Below are positions 53,442 through 62,700 of a stretch of 64,000 bases of DNA, one piece after another. The stretch is from the NCBI GenBank assembly GCA_903900805.1, contig CAIUOP010000055.1, forward strand, positions 43,026-107,025. The letters run 5' to 3'. The notes below the pieces were generated by a model, which was not told the DNA's origin, ran no database searches, and was given only the letters and a program-made list of their open reading frames with translations. The first letter of the stretch is position 1, and the number at the start of each line of letters is the position of its first letter. A program made the translations under genes and the position numbers. The DNA is from an uncultured beta proteobacterium. Lineage in GTDB: Bacteria > Pseudomonadota > Gammaproteobacteria > Burkholderiales > Burkholderiaceae.

Positions 53442-54416
53442 ATGCTCCACTTCAGTAAAGTTGCAATCACTTCCTTTGTTATTGGCAGCTGCTTTTTATT
53501 CAATGCGAATGCACAAGACTTTCCTCCAAAGAAAACTATCACTATTGTTGTTGGCTTTTCAGCGGGAGGCTCAGCGGATAGCGCGGCACGGATCATCGCC
53601 AAAAAACTGAGCGAAGATCTAGGGCAAAATGTCATCGTAGATAACAAACCAGGTGCTGGTGGCAATATTGCCCACGCCTATACCGCTACCGCACCTGCGG
53701 ATGGATCTGTCATCTTATTTGGCTCAATCGGACCACTCGCGATTGCGCCACATCTCATGAAATTACCGTATGACCCTCAAAAGGATTTAGCGCCCTTGAC
53801 TATGGGCGTCACTTTCCCGAATGTCTTGGTGGTAGTCCCGGAGCTAGGAGTAAAGAATTTCAAAGAATATATCGCCATGGCCAAAAAGAATCCTGGCAAG
53901 ATTACCTTTGCATCTACAGGTAGCGGATCTGCATCTCACCTACAAGGCGAGCTATTGAACGTGCGCGCAGATATTGACACTGTGCACATCCCCTATAAAG
54001 GCGGCAGCCCTGCAATGGTTGACCTCCTTGGCGGTAGAGTCTCATCCTACTATTCAGCTTTGGCAACTGCTGATCCTTACATCAAAAATGGCAAGTTGAT
54101 TCCGATTGCAACTACTGGCTTAAAGCGCGCGCCTACTCTGCCAAACGTACCAACAATTGCAGAATCTGGCTACCCTGGATTTGACGCTAGCAACTGGTAT
54201 GCATTTGTTGCGCCAGGGAAAACACCGGATGTTATTTTAGAGAAATGGAATAAAGCGCTAGTAGCCGTTCTGAAAGACAAAACTACTAGTACACAGTTAG
54301 CAGACCACGGCTTAACTCCCAATCCGGGAAGTCGCGAAGATCTAGCAAAGTACATCGCTAGCCAATCAGTGACTTGGGGAAAAATTATTGCTGATCGAAA
54401 AATAACGGATGATTAG
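53442..54416 (+). CDS. Bug/TctC-family solute-binding protein
   Basis: 324 residues. Signal peptide to about 24 (ANA-Q), then 'DFPPKKTITIVVGFSAGGSAD', 'VIVDNKPGAGGNIAH', 'HIPYKGGSPAMVDLLGGRV' and 'APTLPNVPTIAESGYPGFD'. All family landmarks intact. It starts 30 bp after the HMG-CoA lyase-like gene, so it may deliver the substrate of that pathway. No TctAB genes here. Confidence 0.92.
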   Translation: MLHFSKVAITSFVIGSCFLFNANAQDFPPKKTITIVVGFSAGGSADSAARIIAKKLSEDLGQNVIVDNKPGAGGNIAHAYTATAPADGSVILFGSIGPLAIAPHLMKLPYDPQKDLAPLTMGVTFPNVLVVVPELGVKNFKEYIAMAKKNPGKITFASTGSGSASHLQGELLNVRADIDTVHIPYKGGSPAMVDLLGGRVSSYYSALATADPYIKNGKLIPIATTGLKRAPTLPNVPTIAESGYPGFDASNWYAFVAPGKTPDVILEKWNKALVAVLKDKTTSTQLADHGLTPNPGSREDLAKYIASQSVTWGKIIADRKITDD

Positions 54417-54456
54417 CATACCTAAGAGCGATTATTAGCTCTCTACTGCTGAGTTG

Positions 54457-55233
54457 TTACTGAGCAGTCCAGCCACCATCCATATTCCATGCGACGCCCC
54501 GTACTTCTGATGCATCTGGACCACAGAGGAAGATAGCTAAAGCAGCCAACTGCTCTGGAGTCACAAACTCTCCAGATGGTTGTTTCTCAGAAACCAAAGC
54601 AATCTTAGCGGCATCATTGGAGACACCCTCTCGCTCTGCACGCGCATCCACTTGCTTTTGTACCAGGGGGGTCAAAACCCAACCAGGACAAATCGCATTA
54701 CAGGTAATACCTGTCCGCGCAGTCTCTAGTGCAGTCACTTTAGTCAAACCGACAACGCCATGCTTAGATGCAACATAGGCCGATTTTTGAGCAGAAGCTA
54801 CCAAGCCATGCGCAGAGGCGATATTAATAATGCGGCCCCAGTTACGTTTTTTCATACCTGGTAATGCGTGATGTATTGTGTGAAATACGGAGCTGAGATT
54901 GATAGCAATAATCGCGTCCCACTTGTCTGCTGAAAAGTCTTCAATACTTGCTACGTGCTGAATACCAGCGTTATTAATCAAAATATCTAATGCGCCAAAA
55001 CGTTTTTCGGTCTGCTTAATAAGATCTTCGATTTCAGCAGGCTTGCTCATATCGGCACCGTGATAATCAACTTCTACGCCACATGCTTTAATTTTTGCGA
55101 TGGCTTCGTCTTTTTCACCAAATCCATTGACCATGATGTTTACGCCTTGCTTAGCCAAAGCCAGTGCCATTCCCAAACCAATGCCACTAGTAGATCCTGT
55201 GACTAAAGCTGTTTTACCTTTTAAAGAAGACAT
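54457..55233 (-). CDS. 3-hydroxybutyrate dehydrogenase
   Basis: 258 residues from ATG 55233; a 30-codon upstream extension is a shadow over the YqaA gene. SDR: 'TGSTSGIGLGMALAL' (NAD), S140-Y153-K157 catalytic triad with 'NIASAHG', 'YVASKHG', and the family-specific 'ICPGWVLTPLVQKQ'. Interconverts (R)-3-hydroxybutyrate and acetoacetate. It fits PHB turnover or CoA-linked ketone metabolism. The HMG-CoA lyase-like gene, whose product could be acetoacetate, is nearby. Confidence 0.92.
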   Translation of the reverse strand: MSSLKGKTALVTGSTSGIGLGMALALAKQGVNIMVNGFGEKDEAIAKIKACGVEVDYHGADMSKPAEIEDLIKQTEKRFGALDILINNAGIQHVASIEDFSADKWDAIIAINLSSVFHTIHHALPGMKKRNWGRIINIASAHGLVASAQKSAYVASKHGVVGLTKVTALETARTGITCNAICPGWVLTPLVQKQVDARAEREGVSNDAAKIALVSEKQPSGEFVTPEQLAALAIFLCGPDASEVRGVAWNMDGGWTAQ

Positions 55234-55286
55234 ATCAATACTCTCAACCAATGAAATAATAAAAACATAGAATACAACGAATAGAT

Positions 55287-55790
55287 TTAGATCAAATGAA
55301 GCCAATGACCTAATTGGTGCCAAAAGCTATCGGGAACCAAGGTTAGCAACCACGTCATCGTGAGATAACGTAGCAATTTACCTATAAACATATAAATTAA
55401 GCACGGAAACCAGGCTAGGCGGAGCCAACCTGCTGCAATACATAGAGGATCACCAAGCCCGGGTAGCCAAGATAGCAACAACATCTTTGGGCCTCGCTGC
55501 TCTAGCCAAAGCTGCATGCGGCTATGCGTTGGGCCTTTCAATGACTCAAAACCATTTCGAGAAATGAGGCCTAGCCACCAATCCAACATACCACCCAGAG
55601 TATTTCCAATGGTTGCAACAAAGATTGCAATCCAATACATGCTGGGATTGAGCTCGGTATACCCAAACAAAATGGGTTCTGAGCCAATCGGCACCAAGGT
55701 CGCAGAAATAAATGCACTAATAAAGACAGCTGGCAATCCAACGGATGGCATTCCAAACCATCCAAAAAAATGCTGGAGTGCTTGATCCAT
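55287..55790 (-). CDS. YqaA/DedA-type VTT-domain membrane protein
   Basis: 167 residues with four to five helices. 'FISAFISATLVPIGSEPILFG' and 'GNTLGGMLDWWLG' (N-x-L-G-x-x-x-x-Y/W region) and 'LLLSWLPGLGDPLCIAAGWLR' are features of the VTT/SNARE-associated family (YqaA). Possible role in lipid scrambling/envelope homeostasis, by family. ATG overlaps the stop of the upstream CoA-transferase (TAATG), so it is translationally coupled. Confidence 0.82.
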   Translation of the reverse strand: MDQALQHFFGWFGMPSVGLPAVFISAFISATLVPIGSEPILFGYTELNPSMYWIAIFVATIGNTLGGMLDWWLGLISRNGFESLKGPTHSRMQLWLEQRGPKMLLLSWLPGLGDPLCIAAGWLRLAWFPCLIYMFIGKLLRYLTMTWLLTLVPDSFWHQLGHWLHLI

Positions 55791-57007
55791 TAAGCGAGGA
55801 TCCCAGATTTTTTCAGGAGCGCAATTTGTTCTTCAGTCAAGCCAGCAGATTTAAGCACTTCATTAGTATGTTCTCCCAATGTAGGAGCGCGATAACGAAT
55901 AGAGCCTGGGTTTTGAGAAAGCTTTGGAATGATCCCGGGCACCTGGACTTTGAGACCGTTGGCTGCTTGCACAGTCTCAATCACGCCCCGTGCAAGATAG
56001 TGTGGATCTTCGGCAATATCTTTTGCCGTATAAATCTTGCCAGAAGGTACTTGCGCTTCCAATAAACCTTGAAGAACTTCATCCAAAGTTAAAGTCTCAG
56101 TCCATGCATTAATCGCCGCATCAATTTCAGTGACTCGTTTGGCACGGCCATCATTAAATGCCAATGTAGGATCTTCACCTAAGTCTGCTCTACCAATTAA
56201 GGTCATCAAGCGCTTATAGATAGAATCACCGTTGCCGGCAATCAGAACATACTGCCCATCAGCGCATCGATAGGCGTTAGAGGGGGCAATCCCCGGTAAA
56301 GCGCCGCCGGCTGGCTGACGGATTGCACCGAATGCTGAGTACTCTGGTAACAAGCTTTCAGTTAGATTAAATACCGCCTCATATAAAGCGACGTCAATCA
56401 TCTGGCCCTCGCCACCACGTGCATCTCGCTCGTACAAGGCTAGCAATACGCCGAGCGCACCATGTAAACCTGCAATCGTATCGCCAAGAGATACACCTGC
56501 TCTAACTGGTACTTCATTCGGATGGCCAGTAATGTAACGTAAGCCAGCCATCGCTTCACCAATCGCTGCAAAACCAGGTTCATCACGTCTAGGTCCATCC
56601 TGTCCATAACCAGAGATACGCAACATGATGAGTTTTGGGTTTACTTTATGCAACTCTTCCCAACCTAAGCCCCACTTCTCTAATGTGCCTGGTCGAAAAT
56701 TTTCAATCACGACATCTGCTTCAAGCGCGAGCTTTCTGGCAATCACCTGACCCTCTTTTACGCGTAGATCTAAACAAATGGATTGTTTGTTGCGCGATTG
56801 CGCTTGCCACCAAACCGATGTTCCCTCATGCAACATACGCCATTTACGCAGCGGATCGCCAAGACCTGGAGCCTCCACCTTAATCACCTCTGCCCCAAAA
56901 TCAGCAAGTGTTTTTGACGCAAATGGACCGGCAATAAGTTGACCCAACTCTAAAACTTTGACTCCAGCAAGGATTTGTTGGCGATTTTTTTGCATTGGCA
57001 AGCTCAT
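55790..57007 (-). CDS. CaiB/BaiF (family III) CoA-transferase
   Basis: 405 residues. 'LGQLIAGPFASKTLADFGAEVIKVEAPG' and 'GQMIDVALYEA' (catalytic aspartate region) are intact, plus 'SGYGQDGPRRDEPGFA'. Transfers CoA between carboxylic acids. Precedes the YqaA gene on the minus strand with an overlapping stop-start. Divergent from the acyl-CoA dehydrogenase gene across 139 bp; the donor and acceptor acids are unknown. Confidence 0.9.
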   Translation of the reverse strand: MSLPMQKNRQQILAGVKVLELGQLIAGPFASKTLADFGAEVIKVEAPGLGDPLRKWRMLHEGTSVWWQAQSRNKQSICLDLRVKEGQVIARKLALEADVVIENFRPGTLEKWGLGWEELHKVNPKLIMLRISGYGQDGPRRDEPGFAAIGEAMAGLRYITGHPNEVPVRAGVSLGDTIAGLHGALGVLLALYERDARGGEGQMIDVALYEAVFNLTESLLPEYSAFGAIRQPAGGALPGIAPSNAYRCADGQYVLIAGNGDSIYKRLMTLIGRADLGEDPTLAFNDGRAKRVTEIDAAINAWTETLTLDEVLQGLLEAQVPSGKIYTAKDIAEDPHYLARGVIETVQAANGLKVQVPGIIPKLSQNPGSIRYRAPTLGEHTNEVLKSAGLTEEQIALLKKSGILA

Positions 57008-57146
57008 GCCCCCTTATTGATCTATGTATACAGATTATTTAGGCTATTTTCGCCTGATTTTCATCATTTTTCAGGATTTTCAAATCTTGCTTAAACTAGC
57101 GTCTAAATTACAAAATAAACCATAAAACCTATTAATCGAGAGTTCC

Positions 57147-58316
57147 ATGAATCACCCTATTCCCAAACCAGACCAGTACCAAGAAATACGCGAGGCCTTA
57201 CGAGACCTCTGTGGAGCATTTGACTCAGCCTACTGGCAAAAAATAGATCATGAACGGGGCTATCCAGAGACTTTTGTAAAAGCAATGACTGAGGCTGGCT
57301 GGTTAGCAGCTTTAATACCAGAAGAATACGGTGGCTCTGGATTGGGTTTAGCAGAAGCCTCTGTCATCATGGAAGAAATTAATTTCTCAGGTGGTAACGC
57401 AGGCTCTTGCCATGGGCAAATGTACAACATGGGCACCTTGCTCCGCCATGGATCTGAAGCCCAGAAAAAAATGTATCTACCAAAAATTGCCAGCGGGCAA
57501 TTGCGTTTACAAAGTATGGCAGTGACTGAGCCAACTACTGGTACTGATACCACTAAGCTAAAAACCACTGCTGTCAAAAAAGGTGATAAGTATGTTGTGA
57601 ATGGTCAGAAAGTTTGGATCTCTCGCATTCAACATTCTGATCTCATGATTTTGCTCGCTCGCACTACCCCAATTAATGAGGTGCAGCGTAAATCAGAAGG
57701 GATGTCGATCTTCATCGTCAATCTTGCAGATGCGATTGGTAAAGGGATGGAAGTCAGGCCGATTGCCAATATGGTGAATCATGAAACTAATGAGGTGTTC
57801 TTTGATAACTTAGAAATACCAGCAGAAAATCTCATCGGTACAGAGGGTCAAGGTTTTAAATACATCTTGGATGGTCTCAATGCAGAGCGGGTTCTGATTG
57901 GAGCAGAATGTATTGGTGATGCCTATTGGTTTATTGATCGCGCACGACGTTATGCTAATGATCGCGTAGTATTTGATCGCCCAATTGGCAAAAACCAAGG
58001 CATCCAGTTTCCGATCGCTGATAGCTATATTGAAACTGAGGCTGCTAATCTCATGCGCTTTAAAGCATGCGCTCTGTTTGATAATCATGAGCCCTGTGGA
58101 CCAGAGTCCAATATGACTAAATACTTAGCTGCAAAAGCGTCATGGGAAGCTGCTAATGTTTGCTTGCAAACCCATGGTGGATTTGGCTTTGCTAACGAAT
58201 ATGATGTTGAACGTAAATTTAGAGAAACTCGCCTCTATCAAGTTGCGCCAATCTCAACAAACTTGATTTACTCCTATATCGCTGAACATGTTCTTGGCTT
58301 ACCAAGATCCTTCTGA
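57147..58316 (+). CDS. Acyl-CoA dehydrogenase
   Basis: 389 residues with all three ACAD domains: N-terminal helices with 'IPEEYGGSGLGLAEASVIMEE', the middle beta domain with 'SMAVTEPTTGTDTTKLKT' (FAD) and the C-terminal helix bundle with 'LQTHGGFGFANEYDVERKFRE'. Oxidises an acyl-CoA, passing electrons to ETF. Chain specificity is not readable. Followed at 12 bp by a CaiB-type CoA-transferase, a pairing typical of acid activation plus oxidation. Confidence 0.92.
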   Translation: MNHPIPKPDQYQEIREALRDLCGAFDSAYWQKIDHERGYPETFVKAMTEAGWLAALIPEEYGGSGLGLAEASVIMEEINFSGGNAGSCHGQMYNMGTLLRHGSEAQKKMYLPKIASGQLRLQSMAVTEPTTGTDTTKLKTTAVKKGDKYVVNGQKVWISRIQHSDLMILLARTTPINEVQRKSEGMSIFIVNLADAIGKGMEVRPIANMVNHETNEVFFDNLEIPAENLIGTEGQGFKYILDGLNAERVLIGAECIGDAYWFIDRARRYANDRVVFDRPIGKNQGIQFPIADSYIETEAANLMRFKACALFDNHEPCGPESNMTKYLAAKASWEAANVCLQTHGGFGFANEYDVERKFRETRLYQVAPISTNLIYSYIAEHVLGLPRSF

Positions 58317-58328
58317 TGGGTAATTGAG

Positions 58329-59513
58329 ATGAGTATTCGTCCACTAGATGGAATTACCGTTGTTTCACTCGAACATGCTATTGCTGCACCCTTTTGCACG
58401 CGCCAGCTAGCTGATCTAGGCGCTAGAATTATTAAAGTGGAACGTCCAGGAGGCGGCGATTTTGCTAGGGCTTACGATAAACAAGTAAAAGGTCTTTCAT
58501 CTCACTTTGTTTGGGTTAATCGCTCTAAAGAGAGTTTGACTTTAGATTTAAAGCAACCCGCAGCTCTAGGAGTTTTAAAAACTCTCTTAAAGACAGCGGA
58601 TGTTTTAGTGCAAAATTTAGCGCCTGGTGCTGCTGCACGCATGGGCTTAACTGCTGAGCTTTTACAAAAAGAGAATCCTCAATTAATTTTGTGTGATATC
58701 TCTGGATATGGAAACAATGGCCCCTATCGCGATAAAAAAGCTTACGATCTTCTAATTCAGAGTGAAGCTGGGTTTCTATCAGTGACAGGCACACCAGAAA
58801 GCCCTAGCAAGGCAGGCAACTCGATTGCTGACATTGCTGCAGGTATGTATGCCTACAGCAATATCTTAGCGGCCTTATTGCAAAGAGGAAAAACTGGTAA
58901 AGGCACAGTCATCGACATCTCCATGTTGGAATCACTCGGCGAATGGATGAGTTTTCCACTGTACTACGCCTATGATGGCGCTGATGCACCTCCTAGAAAT
59001 GGGGCCTCGCATGCCACCATTTACCCATATGGTCCTTTCAAAGCTGGCGATGGTAAGACCATCATGCTTGGACTTCAAAACGATCGTGAGTGGGTTCAAT
59101 TCTGTGAAACAGTATTAGAGAGCCCCACGCTTGCTCATGATGAGCGCTTCGCTAATAACTTCAAGCGCAATGAAAAGCGTATTGAATTACTCGAAATCAT
59201 TAATACCTGCTTTAGCAAGCTCACTTCTGAACAGTTAATTGCTCGATTAGAGCAAGCGCAAATTGCCAATGCCCACTTAAATGATATGGCAGGCCTTTGG
59301 AAGCATGAGCAATTAAAGGCTCGCAACCGCTGGACTGAAGTGGGAACGCCTCATGGGAATATTCCAGCGCTGTTACCGCCAGGGTTAAATGATAGCTACG
59401 ACTATCGCATGGATCCTGTTCCAGCTGTAGGCGAACACACCGACTCTATTTTGAAAGAGCTAGGTTTAGCAAACTCTGATATTGCCAATATGCGAGCCGC
59501 TGGCGCAGTTTAA
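58329..59513 (+). CDS. CaiB/BaiF (family III) CoA-transferase
   Basis: 394 residues; 'VVSLEHAIAAPFCTRQLADLGARIIKVERPGGG' type N terminus, 'SGYGNNGPYRDKKAYDLLIQ' and 'GTVIDISMLESLG' with the catalytic aspartate. Only distantly similar to the CoA-transferase encoded at 55.8-57.0 kb, so it is not a recent duplicate. It is in an operon with the acyl-CoA dehydrogenase. Its last 4 bp overlap the convergent cls gene. Confidence 0.9.
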   Translation: MSIRPLDGITVVSLEHAIAAPFCTRQLADLGARIIKVERPGGGDFARAYDKQVKGLSSHFVWVNRSKESLTLDLKQPAALGVLKTLLKTADVLVQNLAPGAAARMGLTAELLQKENPQLILCDISGYGNNGPYRDKKAYDLLIQSEAGFLSVTGTPESPSKAGNSIADIAAGMYAYSNILAALLQRGKTGKGTVIDISMLESLGEWMSFPLYYAYDGADAPPRNGASHATIYPYGPFKAGDGKTIMLGLQNDREWVQFCETVLESPTLAHDERFANNFKRNEKRIELLEIINTCFSKLTSEQLIARLEQAQIANAHLNDMAGLWKHEQLKARNRWTEVGTPHGNIPALLPPGLNDSYDYRMDPVPAVGEHTDSILKELGLANSDIANMRAAGAV

Positions 59514-60988
59514 AGTAGCGGAGAGGTAAGATGGGCTGCATTTTCTAAATAGCGATGCCAACGGGGGCGCTCTGCCCATATCTCTGGATTGATGTAATCA
59601 GACTGCGCTAAATATGACTCGATCAAGGTTTCGAGCTTTGAACAAAAATCAATGTTATAAACAATGAGGCTGATTTCAAAGTTGAGACGTAGGCTACGTT
59701 GATCAAAATTGACCGAACCAAAGATAGCTGCTTTTTTATCGACTAGTAAGCTCTTAGTATGGAGAAGACCACCATGGAACTCGGCAATTAATACACCTGC
59801 ATTCATGAGATCCGCATAATAACTTCTGCTGCTCCAAGCGACTAATCTTGAATCATTTAATTTGGGGACAATTAAGGTCACCTTCACTCCACGTCTGGCA
59901 GTCGCCATGAGGGCTTGCATTAACCCATCATCTGGACCGAAGTATGGAGTGGTAATAGTTAACTCTTCGCAGGCGCTAATAATCGCTGAGAGCATCACTT
60001 GATACAAAATATCGTCACGATAGACTGGGCCTGAAGCAAATTCTTGTGCAATTACTCCGCCCTCACATGGGGCTATTGGAGGCTTATGATCCCTGAAATG
60101 GGTAATCTTAGGATTATCAACACTCCAGTCGAAAGAAAACGTAAGTTCAAACTGAGAAGCAACTGGCCCCTCAACACGCACCATTGCATCAACCCACTCA
60201 CCCACTCCAGAATCTTGCTTGAATGTGCGTGGATCTACTAAATTCATACTCCCAGTCCAAACAATAGCGTTATCGATAATGAATATTTTTCGATGTAAAC
60301 GTAAATCGGCGCGACGAAATTGAAACCTTCCAATCTGTATAGGCAAAGCTTCGGTTACCTCTATCCCTGCGTTGCGAAAGCGGCCTGGCCATTTAGATTT
60401 AAACCAATCCTTACTTCCTAAGGAGTCCAATAAAACGCGGCAAGCAACACCACGCTTAGAGGCTGCAATCATTGCCTCCCCCACTCTGTCAGCATCACCA
60501 CCTAGAGCCCAAATATAGAACTCGAGATGAAGACTTTCTTTAGCCCGGTTAATCTCATCAATAAAGAGCTGCAAGATTTGCAATGAATTAGTATGCAAAT
60601 CGACCTTATTGCCAGCTACTACTGGGGTACCGTTGTTAGATTCTGCTAAAAGACTAAATGCACGGCCTTCAATTCCTAACTTCTCCCTATCTTCAGCGTA
60701 CTTGATCCGCATATTTTCAGTGATTTGAGAATATTCACGGTTCATGCGCGTAATTTTTCTGGTGAGGGCACGACCTACAGGACGCTCGCCTATCAGTACG
60801 TACATAGCAATACCAAGAACTGGGAAAGTCATCACAATAAAAATCCAAGCAAACGCTACTCCTACTGGCCTTCTAACAGAAATGATGATGCCAATAAAAT
60901 AGGTGACTAAGACAAAGTGAATGAATAAGAGCCAATTGATATTGAGATCAAAAAGATATTTTAGAAAAATGCTCAGTATGTCGTTCAT
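59510..60988 (-). CDS. cls: Cardiolipin synthase (PLD superfamily)
   Basis: 492 residues. Two N-terminal helices (about 10-30, 42-60) with 'RPVGVAFAWIFIVMTFPVLG', then two HxK(x4)D catalytic motifs, 'HRKIFIIDNAIVWTGSMN' and 'HTKSLLVDKKAAIFGSVN'. Joins two phosphatidylglycerols to cardiolipin. Length and helices resemble ClsA. Upstream neighbour is an EEP-family gene overlapping by 4 bp (ATGA), which mirrors the ybhP-clsB pair of E. coli. Confidence 0.92.
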   Translation of the reverse strand: MNDILSIFLKYLFDLNINWLLFIHFVLVTYFIGIIISVRRPVGVAFAWIFIVMTFPVLGIAMYVLIGERPVGRALTRKITRMNREYSQITENMRIKYAEDREKLGIEGRAFSLLAESNNGTPVVAGNKVDLHTNSLQILQLFIDEINRAKESLHLEFYIWALGGDADRVGEAMIAASKRGVACRVLLDSLGSKDWFKSKWPGRFRNAGIEVTEALPIQIGRFQFRRADLRLHRKIFIIDNAIVWTGSMNLVDPRTFKQDSGVGEWVDAMVRVEGPVASQFELTFSFDWSVDNPKITHFRDHKPPIAPCEGGVIAQEFASGPVYRDDILYQVMLSAIISACEELTITTPYFGPDDGLMQALMATARRGVKVTLIVPKLNDSRLVAWSSRSYYADLMNAGVLIAEFHGGLLHTKSLLVDKKAAIFGSVNFDQRSLRLNFEISLIVYNIDFCSKLETLIESYLAQSDYINPEIWAERPRWHRYLENAAHLTSPLL

Positions 60989-61737
60989 ATCAGTTCCAGT
61001 TCCGCCGTTATTCCTAAATGATCAGATAATTTCATCCAGTCGTGCAAAATTTCTGCAGAGTGAATCTTGAGGCCTCGTACATAAATCCGATCCATTGCTA
61101 ATAAGGGTTTCATACTAGGGAAAGTCTTGGCTGGTGAGCCAGTCAAGACCTCAAAAACTTCTTCAAACCCGGCTGCTTTCATTGGTGCACCAACCCGATT
61201 GCGCCAGTCATTAAAGTCTCCAGCCACAATAGTTGGACCTTGCTGGGTTAACTCTTCAATAAGTCCAATAATTTGTTCTAACTGACGTTCTCTACCCCGC
61301 TCAAATAAAGCTAAGTGCACACAGAAGCAATGAATGGGTTGATCTACTCCATCAAGCCAAGTCACGCTATGTAGCAAGCCTCGCCTCTCAAAACGATATG
61401 CAGAAATGTCGTAATTTAATCCCTTGTGTAGTGGGTGCTTCGACAGAATGGCATTACCGTGGTGACCGTCTGGATACTCCATATTTTTTCCATAATGCCA
61501 GTCGTGCCAAAAGTCTTCTGATAGAAAGTGGGTTAACTCTGTTGAAGGCCATTGCCCAAATCGTCGAATTCTGCCTCGATGCTCTTGCTGTAATTCTTGA
61601 AGAAATAATAAGTCTGGGTGATGACTTCGCATTCTTTGTCGCAACTGATGAATCGTAGAGAACCTATGCAAAGGAGAAACTCCTTTATGCACGTTCATAC
61701 TCATGACAGTAAAACGAGCGCTTCTACTCTGGGACAT
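60985..61737 (-). CDS. Endonuclease/exonuclease/phosphatase-family protein (YbhP-like)
   Basis: 250 residues. EEP catalytic motifs: 'MSMNVHKGV', 'DLLFLQELQQE', 'VAGDFNDW' and 'LSDHLGI'. Members are Mg2+-dependent phosphodiesterases or phosphatases. The gene overlaps cls by 4 bp and the upstream BFD-like gene by 1 base (TAATG), so the three are co-translated. As in E. coli ybhP-clsB, a lipid-phosphate role is plausible but unproven. Confidence 0.83.
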   Translation of the reverse strand: MSQSRSARFTVMSMNVHKGVSPLHRFSTIHQLRQRMRSHHPDLLFLQELQQEHRGRIRRFGQWPSTELTHFLSEDFWHDWHYGKNMEYPDGHHGNAILSKHPLHKGLNYDISAYRFERRGLLHSVTWLDGVDQPIHCFCVHLALFERGRERQLEQIIGLIEELTQQGPTIVAGDFNDWRNRVGAPMKAAGFEEVFEVLTGSPAKTFPSMKPLLAMDRIYVRGLKIHSAEILHDWMKLSDHLGITAELELI

Positions 61738-61937
61738 TAAATTTGACCTGCCGCATGCTGCCGCCTCTGCCGTGCTAAATAAATCTCGCCCTCAACCAAA
61801 TCTTGGCACTGCATGCATTTATTACAAATGGATGCCTGCTCCCGCAACTCCTCTATTGAGTCGATAGGATGGGTATCGAGGTACTCTCGAAGATCCACAT
61901 CAAGGATCTCGTTACAGAGGCAAACTACTTCGGCCAT
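61737..61937 (-). CDS. Bacterioferritin-associated ferredoxin-like [2Fe-2S] protein
   Basis: 66 residues from ATG 61937; the longer frame to 62006 crosses into the tupB start. C6-x-C8 and C38-x2-C41, with the order of helix-turn-helix [2Fe-2S] proteins of the BFD type; an extra C44 is nearby. BFD reduces bacterioferritin iron for release. Here it leads a lipid-related cls operon instead of a bfr gene, so its partner is unclear. 67 bp from the divergent tupB. Confidence 0.65.
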   Translation of the reverse strand: MAEVVCLCNEILDVDLREYLDTHPIDSIEELREQASICNKCMQCQDLVEGEIYLARQRRQHAAGQI

Positions 61938-62004
61938 CAGTTGGAAAATAGGGATATAGATTGCATTAAGCTTATTTTGCCATTGCCTTGATAGAATCAA
62001 GCCC

Positions 62005-62700
62005 ATGTTGATTGCTTTTCAAGACGCCCTGGCTCTACTCACCCATCTAGATGGTGGGGTTCTGGGAATCGTCCTAGTGTCCCTCCAGGTCAGCTTAACC
62101 GCACTCCTTTTTGGAACCTTTATTGGCCTCCCTTTAGGAGCTTTATTGGCTACCGAAGAATTTAGAGGTAAAAAATCGGTAGTGATTACCCTAAATACCT
62201 TAATGGGGGTTCCAACAGTGATTGTCGGGGTCTTGGTTTACCTCATGCTGTCTCGTTCAGGCCCCATGGGGGCATGGGGATGGTTATTTACACCCAAGGG
62301 CATGATTGTGGCCCAAACCCTTCTGACAACACCCTTAATTGCAGCCCTGAGCCGCCAAATCCTGGAAGATTCCTGGAGAATTCATCGGGATACCTTCTTA
62401 AGCCTCAGATTGCCACCTATAGCGCGCTTTAAGTGGCTCATCTGGGATTGCCGCTTCTCTCTGACCATTGCCATCCTAGCTGGCCTTGCTAGGGCCATTT
62501 CTGAGGTTGGCGCTGTCATGATTGTGGGTGGCAATATTCAAAATTCGACCAGAACCATGACAACTGCAATTGCCTTAGAAACTAGCAAGGGTGATCTCCC
62601 TTTAGCGCTTGCCTTAGGCATTGTCTTGCTTGGAATTGTGCTATTAGCAAATCTGTTTACTTTTGCAGTTCGTCAAGTTGCGGAGCGTCGCTATGGATAA
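62005..62700 (+). CDS. tupB: Tungstate ABC transporter permease
   Basis: 231 residues, about 6 helices. 'FIGLPLGALLA' near the N terminus and the cytoplasmic EAA-type loop 'ISEVGAVMIVGGNIQNSTRTM' are those of TupB/ModB permeases. It forms the membrane channel for the TupA-delivered oxyanion. Overlaps tupC by 8 bp. tupA lies at 25 kb, not here; ModA (23 kb) could also be a donor. Divergent from the BFD-like gene. Confidence 0.9.
   Translation: MLIAFQDALALLTHLDGGVLGIVLVSLQVSLTALLFGTFIGLPLGALLATEEFRGKKSVVITLNTLMGVPTVIVGVLVYLMLSRSGPMGAWGWLFTPKGMIVAQTLLTTPLIAALSRQILEDSWRIHRDTFLSLRLPPIARFKWLIWDCRFSLTIAILAGLARAISEVGAVMIVGGNIQNSTRTMTTAIALETSKGDLPLALALGIVLLGIVLLANLFTFAVRQVAERRYG

Noticed and set aside
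55234..55323. Upstream extension of 3-hydroxybutyrate dehydrogenase
   Set aside because: SDR homology starts at ATG 55233; the extension overlaps the YqaA gene.
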